A stretch of DNA of 11,998 nucleotides from Spirochaetia bacterium (lineage in GTDB: Bacteria > Spirochaetota > Spirochaetia > Treponematales > Breznakiellaceae). Numbering within the stretch: position 1 is the first letter of the stretch; the number at the start of each line of letters is the position of its first letter. Of this stretch, positions 1-4,833 are shown in pieces. The notes under the pieces were generated by a model. That model worked only from the letters and a program-made list of their open reading frames with translations, had not been told where the DNA came from and made no database searches. The DNA lies in the NCBI GenBank assembly GCA_026002045.1, contig BOAV01000075.1, positions 1-11,998 on the forward strand. Direction: 5' to 3'. The translations under genes and the position numbers were made by a program.

Positions 1-64
1 TTTATTTGCGTTAATGTAAGCTTTTATCCAACATACCATTTATTTTCTCATCCCGGAGGCTTTG

Positions 65-472
65 ATGCGCCATGAAGCCGCACAAATCCTCCGCCGTATG
101 CTGCCTTATATCCTTACTGCTCTCATTTCCGCTTTACTCACAGGAACCGCCTTCCATCTACGACAATCTGGAAAAACTGGAGAGCTTGCTGCTCGATACG
201 CTCTCCAACAGCGAGACGCAGAGCAGACAGTTGGAAGACTTGAACAGGACCTTGGCAGAGAACGAACAAATACTGCACGAGCGCGAACAATTATTGACGG
301 ACTTACGGGCACAAAGACCGCAATGTCAGAAACCTATCAGAAGCAATCGGACTTATCCGCGAAATACGAGGGCAGCTCAAGGTTTTGGAAGCGCTTTACG
401 CTGATAGGGATACCGGTGACGGCGGTGATTAGCGCGGGGGTAACGGCGGCGGTGATGCTGGCCGCTAGGTAG
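65..472 (+). CDS. Phage-like membrane-anchored coiled-coil protein (outer member of a nested pair; probably frame-broken)
   Basis: As it stands this frame encodes about 135 residues. The ATG at 65 is preceded by GGAGG at 55-59 with 5 nt spacing, so it is preferred over the TTG at 62. There is an N-terminal transmembrane segment near residues 12-31 (LPYILTALISALLTG), then a charged, Glu/Arg-rich helical stretch likely to be a coiled coil. That is the topology of phage Rz-type inner-membrane spanins, though I recognise no sequence family. After about position 315 the natural-looking continuation is in the frame one base back (NVRNLSEAIGLIREIRGQLK), ending at a TAG at 430-432. The current tail, with a second hydrophobic segment (IPVTAVISAGVTAAVMLAA), looks like the end of the gene nested inside it. 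If the missing base were restored, the product would be about 123 residues. A prophage lysis cassette is the best guess. Confidence 0.5.
   Translation: MRHEAAQILRRMLPYILTALISALLTGTAFHLRQSGKTGELAARYALQQRDAEQTVGRLEQDLGRERTNTARARTIIDGLTGTKTAMSETYQKQSDLSAKYEGSSRFWKRFTLIGIPVTAVISAGVTAAVMLAAR
72..404 (+). CDS. Nested coiled-coil protein with signal peptide, +1 frame inside the preceding gene (probably frame-broken)
   Basis: This reading frame lies wholly inside the previous one and encodes 110 residues as read. The N-terminus looks like a signal peptide or anchor: MKPHKSS, then a hydrophobic stretch (VCCLISLLLSFPLYS) with a likely signal peptidase I site before QEPP. Cysteines 10 and 11 sit too early for a lipobox. 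Residues 28-80 have heptad-like spacing of Leu with Glu, Asp, Gln and Asn, typical of a coiled coil. From about residue 81 the composition turns to Arg, Pro and Asn and loses helical character. The frame one base back continues sensibly (MSETYQKQSDLSAKYEGSSR) to a C-terminal transmembrane helix ending at 472. The repaired protein would be about 133 residues: signal peptide, coiled coil, C-terminal anchor. The start lies 12 nt from the shared GGAGG, so translation may be coupled to the outer gene. Confidence 0.45.
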   Translation: MKPHKSSAVCCLISLLLSFPLYSQEPPSIYDNLEKLESLLLDTLSNSETQSRQLEDLNRTLAENEQILHEREQLLTDLRAQRPQCQKPIRSNRTYPRNTRAAQGFGSALR

Positions 473-548
473 GACAGGGATTTATGGCTCTCGTATGAGG
501 GCTTTTAAGTAAAAGCCGTAACGGGCTTAAAACGCAAAGGAAAGTATT

Positions 549-782
549 ATGGACGACATCATAAGGAACACCATCAAAGATTTCAATAGGCCTCGCCCCC
601 TTGAAGGAACCGCTTCCTTAGGGATGATGTGGTTGATATTCTTTAAAAAGGCCGCCTCCCCGCAAAGGGAGGCGGCCCTGTCTGCGCCAAACACGCTCGG
701 CGGTGTCCGGTTAGTTTTGCTTAGAAACCAAGCGCCTCAAGTTCTTCGGCGGAAAGGTCGTCGGCAAGTTCAAGCTCGATAA
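549..782 (+). CDS. Possible truncated phage-derived small protein
   Basis: An ATG at 549 has an AAAGGA at 536-541, 7 nt upstream, which is a credible ribosome binding site. The first 30 or so residues (MDDIIRNTIKDFNRPRPLEG and onward) look like a real N-terminus. From about position 640 the frame runs through the terminator hairpin of the opposite-strand lipoprotein gene and then antisense to that gene's 3' end, and the protein turns into unlikely Arg/Gln-rich sequence. I read it as the 5' stub of a phage gene cut off near 640, with an accidental open tail. No family is recognised, and it may be non-coding. Confidence 0.22.
   Translation: MDDIIRNTIKDFNRPRPLEGTASLGMMWLIFFKKAASPQREAALSAPNTLGGVRLVLLRNQAPQVLRRKGRRQVQAR
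642..677 (-). terminator. Intrinsic terminator of the lipoprotein pair
   Basis: There is a perfect 11-bp stem, GGCCGCCTCCC at 650-660 pairing with GGGAGGCGGCC at 667-677, around a 6-nt loop. Read on the minus strand it is followed by TTTTTAAAG, the expected U tract. It lies 43 nt past the stop codon at 721 of the minus-strand lipoprotein gene. Confidence 0.88.
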
Positions 783-1167
783 CCGCTTCGTTGTCAATGG
801 ATTTCTTTCCCCAATCAACCTGGATAAGGCTGTTACCTTCCAGCCTATACTTAAATTTCAGAACATTGGCCTGAGTAAGGGATGTCCTGCTACCACCATT
901 GAGTGTATATGAGGTCAGGGTAACGGTAATGATATTCCACTTTTTTTCATAGGTCCCTGACCAAATTTTGGTATCGCCGGGGGTTTCGGTTCTGGTAAGG
1001 GTAGCCTTCCCGCCTTTTTCTAACTTCAATACGTCATGTCGAACAAACGCACCAGAATACGGCGTATAATCAAACTCATATTCGCCAATCTCACAACCAG
1101 CCAAAACCAAAGCGGTCATCATCAGCGCACCGATGAGGCCGAACAATACGTTCTTTCCGTTCTTCAT
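721..1167 (-). CDS. Putative lipoprotein, paralogue of the next upstream gene
   Basis: The gene encodes 148 residues. The N-terminus is a spirochaete-type lipoprotein signal: Lys at residues 2 and 5, a hydrophobic core, and LVLAGC with the lipidated Cys at residue 25. The start at 1167 is chosen because AAAGGA lies 9 nt upstream and it gives a compact signal peptide; a longer frame to 1197 adds ten residues without benefit. The mature part begins EIGEYEFDY and contains alternating Thr/Ser-rich beta-strand sequence (WSGTY, IITVTLTSYT), a KYRLEGNSLIQV strand, and an acidic C-terminus (LADDLSAEELEALGF). It shares the GEYE start, the SGTY and ITxTxTS strands, the YRL motif and the VIxxExAxD tail with the 1234-1686 product, so the two arose by duplication. 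I expect a small beta-sandwich or lipocalin-like surface or periplasmic lipoprotein; function is unknown. Confidence 0.85.
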   Translation of the reverse strand: MKNGKNVLFGLIGALMMTALVLAGCEIGEYEFDYTPYSGAFVRHDVLKLEKGGKATLTRTETPGDTKIWSGTYEKKWNIITVTLTSYTLNGGSRTSLTQANVLKFKYRLEGNSLIQVDWGKKSIDNEAVIELELADDLSAEELEALGF

Positions 1168-1233
1168 AATAGACAATCCTTTGTGGGTTTTTCCCACTGT
1201 TTTTTTTCAGCGTCCGTATGAACACTGTTCAAG

Positions 1234-1686
1234 CTATTTGGCCTCAAAGACAGAGAAGTCAAAGTCTTCGGCAAATTCAACCGCGATAACTGTATCTTCG
1301 GAGGCAACGGATTTCTTGGTATAACCAGAAGAAACCGTCTCAAGCTGCCCATCTTTCAACCGATAGATAGCGGTTCTACTGAAGGTACCTTTCACGGCGA
1401 CATCATTTGTTGAACAAGAGGTCCAGGTGATGGTAATGAGAGTACCACTTACCTTATAGGTCCCGGACATCGTAATAGTTTCGGAAGGATAGCTGGCAGG
1501 ATTGGCGGTGACGAAGGTACTAGTATAAGTAGCCGTACCACCTGATTCCAGCTTAATGACCTCTGTGAAATTACCGGCGAAGTTTACCGACTCATGCTCA
1601 TACTCACCCACCGCACACCCTGCAAGCACAAATCCGAATGCCAGCGCCATTGCCAGCATTCCCAAAATAACTTTTGAGTTCTTCAT
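1234..1686 (-). CDS. Putative lipoprotein, first of a tandem paralogous pair
   Basis: The gene encodes 150 residues. The start at 1686 is supported by GGAGG at 1694-1698, with 7 nt spacing. The signal sequence ends FGFVLAGC, putting the lipidated Cys at residue 24. The mature protein opens AVGEYEHES and is rich in Thr, Ser and Gly in strand-like alternation (GGTATYTSTF, MSGTYKVSGTLITITWTS). It then has AIYRLKDGQLETV and an acidic end (VIAVEFAEDFDFSVFEAK). It lies 66 nt upstream of its paralogue on the same strand, and both probably share one transcript ending at the 650-677 terminator. No catalytic motif or named family is recognised. Paralogous arrays of this kind are common among spirochaete surface lipoproteins, but location and function here are inference. 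Confidence 0.88.
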   Translation of the reverse strand: MKNSKVILGMLAMALAFGFVLAGCAVGEYEHESVNFAGNFTEVIKLESGGTATYTSTFVTANPASYPSETITMSGTYKVSGTLITITWTSCSTNDVAVKGTFSRTAIYRLKDGQLETVSSGYTKKSVASEDTVIAVEFAEDFDFSVFEAK

Positions 1687-1707
1687 TTAAAGAACCTCCT
1701 TCAAAAT

Positions 1708-1728
1708 ATTCTAGCCGGACCATGTCCG
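1708..1728 (-). promoter_or_regulatory. Candidate promoter -10 and inverted repeat upstream of the lipoprotein pair
   Basis: On the minus strand TAGAAT (1708-1713) is a fair -10 hexamer, placed to start transcription about 15 nt before the first lipoprotein gene. Next to it is an inverted repeat, CGGAC-CAT-GTCCG at 1716-1728, lying between the -10 and where a -35 would be, which suits a repressor site. No good -35 hexamer is visible at 16-18 nt spacing, so the call is tentative. Confidence 0.3.
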
Positions 1729-1933
1729 ATAAAACGTACAAAAGAAAAGAGATACCAGGCCGGCAGTCAGGCCCGAGCTCGGCATGGATTTTCCGGAGTA
1801 AGTCGTGGATGTGGAACATGCCCGTGGGGCAGACTGTCCGAAAACTCAATAGGCGACACACATATAGCGTTATCTGAATCTTTTTAGGTAAAGTTACCGC
1901 TATATCTGGTGTTGCTGTATCGGGGAGCGCAGG

Positions 1934-1961
1934 GGTGCCTGACACCAATTTTGCCTGGTGT
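1934..1961. repeat. REP-like palindrome, copy 1 (downstream of the transposase gene)
   Basis: GGTGCCTGACACC at 1934-1946 has GGTG/CACC arms. An inverted partner follows: ACACCA at 1942-1947 pairs with TGGTGT at 1956-1961. The same 13-mer recurs exactly at 2551-2563, on the other side of the Y1 transposase gene, and with one change at 2635-2647. Such short palindromes beside a RAYT gene are the expected kind of substrate for that enzyme. Confidence 0.7.
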
Positions 1962-1982
1962 CCTTTCCTTGGCATAACACTG

Positions 1983-2019
1983 TAAATGGGGTATCCGGTG
2001 ACGCCGGATACCCCATTTA
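1983..2019. repeat. 16-bp perfect hairpin directly after the transposase gene
   Basis: The arm at 1983-1998 (TAAATGGGGTATCCGG) is the exact reverse complement of 2004-2019, with the loop TGACG. It begins 2 nt past the transposase stop codon on the minus strand. No U tract follows, so it is not a standard intrinsic terminator. It may be a REP hairpin of the RAYT element or a transcript-stabilising or Rho-blocking structure. Confidence 0.7.
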
Positions 2020-2021
2020 GC

Positions 2022-2537
2022 TTAGGGGGCGGGTAAAAGTCCGGGCCGGGCATAGAGGCGCCGGGTAAAATCATCGTAATCAACAAGCCCCTTGATATTT
2101 TCCTGAATATAATATGCCCCGGACTCTTTCCATTCGCCCACACGGGGAGAAAGCCCCGCCTTTACCGGATTTTGGTCAATATAATTCATGACGTACAGAT
2201 AATCACGTAAATCTTTTATGGGCCGTTCAAAAAAGCGGTTGCCCCATAAATGGTCCGTGGAACCATGCAGTTGGTTCCACCGTTTTGATGAATGGGTTTT
2301 AATCCATTGCATAATTTTGGAAAGGTTCTCGCCGGGACCGGGCATAATGAGTAAATGAATATGGGTTGGCATGATGCAAAAGTTCATCAGCTTAAAGCCG
2401 AATTTTTTTTTTGCACCATCCAAAACCATAAGCATCACTTTTTTCCCCAACCGCCGTTCAAAAACCCGAATCTTATCATTCGTCCGGGACGTAACATGGT
2501 ACGCCGCTCCCTCAATGTATTCACGCTTTTTCCGCAT
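2022..2537 (-). CDS. REP-associated tyrosine transposase (RAYT, Y1 HUH family)
   Basis: This 171-residue protein is full length for the IS200-like RAYT family, single-strand endonucleases that nick and join DNA at REP palindromes. The N-terminal EYIEGAAYHVTSRTNDK matches the family's opening strand. The HUH metal-binding motif is PTHIHLL (His59, His61). The LWGNRFFERPIKD segment and then YVMNYIDQNPVKAGL provide the likely catalytic tyrosine (Tyr119) and the hallmark NPVKAGL. The start at 2537 follows an AAAGGAGAAGG ribosome binding site. That site overlaps the end of the REP-like palindrome at 2548-2566, so the palindrome could control translation if transcribed. RAYTs are usually single-copy domesticated genes rather than active insertion sequences; no terminal repeats of a classical insertion sequence are seen. 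Confidence 0.93.
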   Translation of the reverse strand: MRKKREYIEGAAYHVTSRTNDKIRVFERRLGKKVMLMVLDGAKKKFGFKLMNFCIMPTHIHLLIMPGPGENLSKIMQWIKTHSSKRWNQLHGSTDHLWGNRFFERPIKDLRDYLYVMNYIDQNPVKAGLSPRVGEWKESGAYYIQENIKGLVDYDDFTRRLYARPGLLPAP

Positions 2538-2547
2538 ACCCTTCTCC

Positions 2548-2566
2548 TTTGGTGCCTGACACCAAA
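2548..2566. repeat. REP-like palindrome, copy 2, overlapping the transposase ribosome binding site
   Basis: TTTGGTG-CCTGA-CACCAAA has 7-bp perfect arms and contains the same GGTGCCTGACACC 13-mer as 1934-1946. Read on the minus strand its right edge merges with the AAAGGAG that precedes the RAYT start codon at 2537. Confidence 0.75.
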
Positions 2567-2634
2567 ATATATAGGGCGCTGACTGGCGGTTTTGGATCGA
2601 AAAGTATGGAGAAAATTACAAAAAATTACAAAAT

Positions 2635-2647
2635 GGTGCCTGTCACC
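2635..2647. repeat. REP-like palindrome, copy 3 (variant)
   Basis: GGTGCCTGTCACC differs from copies 1 and 2 by one base in the loop and keeps the GGTG/CACC arms. It lies 7 nt upstream of the -35 box of the promoter for the 2689 operon, next to an AAAATTACA direct repeat at 2612-2630. Confidence 0.6.
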
Positions 2648-2654
2648 GTGCGTG

Positions 2655-2683
2655 TTGCCCTCGGGGTTCCTGCCGGGTATAAT
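2655..2683 (+). promoter_or_regulatory. Sigma-70-type promoter of the exported protein-coaE-SPOR operon, probably giving a leaderless mRNA
   Basis: TTGCCC at 2655-2660 and a consensus TATAAT at 2678-2683 are separated by exactly 17 nt. Transcription would start near 2689-2690, which is the ATG itself. No Shine-Dalgarno precedes that ATG apart from GGGAT, 0 nt away. Confidence 0.72.
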
Positions 2684-2688
2684 GGGAT

Positions 2689-3321
2689 ATGCGGATAACT
2701 AATACTAAACTGATGTTGGGTATACTTGTGGGGTTATTCCTTGTTCCCTTCGGTTTTGCGGATGATCCGGCGGCATTGCCGGGTACCGGCGGCCTGCTGG
2801 ACACCATGCTGGAATCTGCGGCGCCGGCGGACGAGGATTTTGATGAGGATCTCGTTCTGAACCTGGATGGTCCTGAAGTGACGGTCTATTATAATGAAAG
2901 AAACGAAACGGATTATGTGGAAGTACGAACAGCGGAAAAGATAGAAGAATACCATTATCTGAACCATATCAAGTACTCAGACCTTATCTTTGTCCTCAGC
3001 GACCTGCTCCGCAGGATCACCCGGGAGGGCTACCAGTGGTCCACCGCCCCGGCGATTTCCTATGAAAAGAGCGAAGAGGTGGTGCTCCTCTACCGCAGGG
3101 ATCTGGTGAATGACATGGTGTATGGAATCGTACAGTTCCCCGATTTTAAGGTCTGGCTAAGCGGCGTCCGGGAACAGGATGCGGAACACCGGTTCAATGC
3201 GGGGAACGGCCGGGACATGATGACCCTGGTATTTTCATTTGCCTCCTGCCTGGCCCAGGCGGAACAGGCCCTGGGCATCAATCAGCTTGAGTACACGATG
3301 AAATTTTTTAAACAAGAATGA
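2689..3321 (+). CDS. Exported protein of unknown function, first gene of the coaE operon
   Basis: The gene encodes 210 residues with a clear Sec signal peptide (hydrophobic LGILVGLFLVPFGFA, likely cut before DDP near residue 25). The mature part opens with a low-complexity acidic stretch (PADEDFDEDLVLNLDG, about residues 46-61). A mixed alpha/beta region follows, including VTVYYNERNETDYVEV, a HIKYSDLIFVLSDLLRRI helix, and VNDMVYGIVQFPDFKVWL. I recognise no family and no catalytic motif; the location is probably periplasmic. The start at 2689 is set by its place directly behind a strong promoter, and the next in-frame ATG (2713) has no ribosome binding site. Its TGA overlaps the coaE start (ATGA), so the two are translationally coupled. 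Confidence 0.85.
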   Translation: MRITNTKLMLGILVGLFLVPFGFADDPAALPGTGGLLDTMLESAAPADEDFDEDLVLNLDGPEVTVYYNERNETDYVEVRTAEKIEEYHYLNHIKYSDLIFVLSDLLRRITREGYQWSTAPAISYEKSEEVVLLYRRDLVNDMVYGIVQFPDFKVWLSGVREQDAEHRFNAGNGRDMMTLVFSFASCLAQAEQALGINQLEYTMKFFKQE

Positions 3322-3941
3322 TGGAAAAACACCCAGGCAAAATTATCGGCCTTACGGGAACCTACTGCGCGGGGAAGAACCATGTCGCCAAGCTCCTGGA
3401 AGAGCGGGGCTTTCCCGTGCTGGATGTGGACAAACTGGGGCATGGGGCCCTTGAAACGGAAAAAGAGGCGATCCGCTCGCGGTTTGGGGAAGCGGTTTTG
3501 GGCGCGGACGGCGCGGTTGACCGGCGGCTTCTGGGGGCAAAGGTTTTCGGCAAAAACGAAGAACTGGCGGCCCTGGAAGCCATTGTCCACCCGGCGGCAA
3601 ACCGGATGACCATGGAGTGGATTGAAGCCCGGGGGGGAAAGCCCTGTGTCATCAACGCCGCCCTGCTGCACCGTTCCGCGGTCTTTCCGCATCTGGACGC
3701 CATCATCATCGTAAAGGCTCCGGTGCTGACCCGGCTGCTGCGGGCACGGAAACGGGATCATCTTTCGTGGATCGCACTCATCAAACGGTTCGGGAGTCAA
3801 AAAAATTTCATTTCCCAATATTTTGATAAAACTTTAAAGTATAACGCCGATATTTATACAGTAGAAAACCGGGGATTTTCTCAAAGAAGATTGAAAACCC
3901 GGATCGACAGGATTCTTTCGAGTGAGGGGATGGTACCGTAA
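3318..3941 (+). CDS. coaE: Dephospho-CoA kinase
   Basis: CoaE phosphorylates the 3'-hydroxyl of dephospho-CoA with ATP, the last step of coenzyme A synthesis in the cytoplasm. The protein has 207 residues, normal for the family. The P-loop is IIGLTGTYCAGKN (residues 9-21), followed by the substrate-site motif LDVDKLGH (35-42), a VHPAANRM segment equivalent to the family HP..R motif, an LLRARKRD lid segment, and the late SQ...FDKTLKYNADIYTVENRG region. The P-loop has Asn instead of Ser/Thr after the lysine and a Cys three residues before it, unlike the common GSGKS form. The start overlaps the upstream stop as ATGA; a second ATG at 3321 is an alternative. The next gene begins immediately after its TAA with no gap. 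Confidence 0.93.
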   Translation: MMEKHPGKIIGLTGTYCAGKNHVAKLLEERGFPVLDVDKLGHGALETEKEAIRSRFGEAVLGADGAVDRRLLGAKVFGKNEELAALEAIVHPAANRMTMEWIEARGGKPCVINAALLHRSAVFPHLDAIIIVKAPVLTRLLRARKRDHLSWIALIKRFGSQKNFISQYFDKTLKYNADIYTVENRGFSQRRLKTRIDRILSSEGMVP

Positions 3942-4709
3942 ATGGAAAAGAAGAAGTTACTTCTCGTTGCAGTCTCTGTGGGCGTGTTTTTGGTAATCGC
4001 AATAAGCGCCTCAATATTGATTTTTACACCCAAACAGTCAGGCGGAGAAGGCCGGGCCGCAGCCAGGGTAAATTCCGGTACGATTGTTACGGCCCCAAGG
4101 CCCATTCCCGCAGGAACCGGCGCCAGGGGTATGGATAGCGGCGCCAGCCCGGAACCGGAACCGGCCCCTGCCCAGCCGAAATCGGCGGATGTGGTAGATA
4201 TGGTGCGGAACGCCGATGGACTCCCGGGGCTTCAGACCCCGCCCCCTTCCGTTGAACACGGTGAGAATACGGGAGGCGTATCTATTGACGTACGGCCCCG
4301 GACCGCCGCCGGAGTGCCTGCTCCCACAAGTACGGTGCCCAAAGCCGCCCCTGTGAGCCCTCCCGCCGCAACAACTCCTGCGGTTAAACCCGCAGCGGTT
4401 GCCGCCAAACCTCCGGCGGCGAAACCTGCCGCGCCAAAACCCGCCGCATCACCGGCCCGGGCAAATAACGATTACTGGGTACAGATTGGGGCTTTCTCCG
4501 CCCAGGTCCGGGCGGAAGGGGTCAAGGAGACCCTGGCCGAAAAGGGAATCACCACCATTATTGACGACCGCGATGTGGAAGGCAAAACCATGTACCGGGT
4601 ACGGGTAGGCCCCTACACTTCAGAAACCGAAGCAAGCTATTGGCTGGCCCTGGTCAAATCCATCGACGGCTTCTCCGAAAGCCAGATACGGGCATCTGCA
4701 AGGAGATGA
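3942..4709 (+). CDS. Membrane-anchored SPOR-domain protein
   Basis: The gene encodes 255 residues in three parts. A short cytoplasmic MEKKK is followed by one transmembrane helix (about residues 6-28). A long Pro/Ala/Lys-rich periplasmic linker (about 40-175) follows, ending in alternating AAKP/APKP repeats. Last comes a C-terminal SPOR domain (about 177-250) with DYWVQIGAFSAQVRAEGV and YRVRVGPYTSETEA. SPOR domains bind glycan strands lacking stem peptides and usually bring proteins to the division septum, so a role in cell division or wall remodelling is likely. The ATG directly abuts the coaE stop, and the GAGGGG at 3924-3929 inside coaE is the probable ribosome binding site. The low-complexity linker is normal for the class. 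Confidence 0.92.
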   Translation: MEKKKLLLVAVSVGVFLVIAISASILIFTPKQSGGEGRAAARVNSGTIVTAPRPIPAGTGARGMDSGASPEPEPAPAQPKSADVVDMVRNADGLPGLQTPPPSVEHGENTGGVSIDVRPRTAAGVPAPTSTVPKAAPVSPPAATTPAVKPAAVAAKPPAAKPAAPKPAASPARANNDYWVQIGAFSAQVRAEGVKETLAEKGITTIIDDRDVEGKTMYRVRVGPYTSETEASYWLALVKSIDGFSESQIRASARR

Positions 4710-4713
4710 AGAG

Positions 4714-4774
4714 GTGAGTAATTTCCTGGCTTGTGGGTAAGTGAAGCCTTCGAGGGATAAAATTACTCGCTTTT
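4714..4774 (+). terminator. Probable terminator of the coaE operon
   Basis: GTGAGTAATTT (4714-4724) pairs with AAATTACTCGC (4760-4770), one G-T wobble, followed by TTTTATT. The 35-nt loop contains a smaller GGCTT/AAGCC hairpin (4728-4732 with 4744-4748). It starts 4 nt after the SPOR gene stop. The long loop makes it weaker than a textbook terminator. Confidence 0.6.
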
Positions 4775-4817
4775 ATTCATAAAAACTCACGTTTGATTAA
4801 ACCGCCTTCCATGCGAG

Positions 4818-4833
4818 TGCCCTATATAGGGCA
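4818..4833. promoter_or_regulatory. Perfect 16-bp palindrome touching the beta-barrel start codon
   Basis: TGCCCTATATAGGGCA is a perfect palindrome whose last base is the A of the ATG at 4833. Its core TATATA at 4823-4828 could act as a -10 element, which would place the RNA start at or next to the ATG. No -35 hexamer is found at normal spacing. A dimeric regulator binding here would block the promoter; if transcribed, the hairpin would bury the start. Confidence 0.45.

Larger units (their letters stand above)
1687..2021. other. Intergenic region, no gene seen, rich in inverted repeats
   Basis: No convincing gene is found in these 335 nt. The region holds the candidate promoter at 1708-1728, an inverted repeat ATATAGCG (1862-1869) / CGCTATAT (1898-1905), an inner GGTAA-AG-TTACC hairpin at 1887-1898, a REP-like palindrome at 1934-1961, and the 16-bp hairpin at 1983-2019. 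The right part belongs to the RAYT unit. Confidence 0.6.

Noticed and set aside
501..516. GCTTTT-AAGT-AAAAGC small hairpin after the nested genes
   Set aside because: Six mostly A-T pairs and no T run after it; not distinguishable from chance.
1183..1208. GTGGG-TTTTT-CCCAC hairpin followed by a T run, terminator-like on the plus strand
   Set aside because: No plus-strand gene ends before it; it lies between two minus-strand genes and has no U tract in their direction.
1604..2143. Long minus-strand open frame across the intergenic region
   Set aside because: It overlaps the start of a lipoprotein gene and the end of the transposase in other frames, has no ribosome binding site, and its protein is not family-like.
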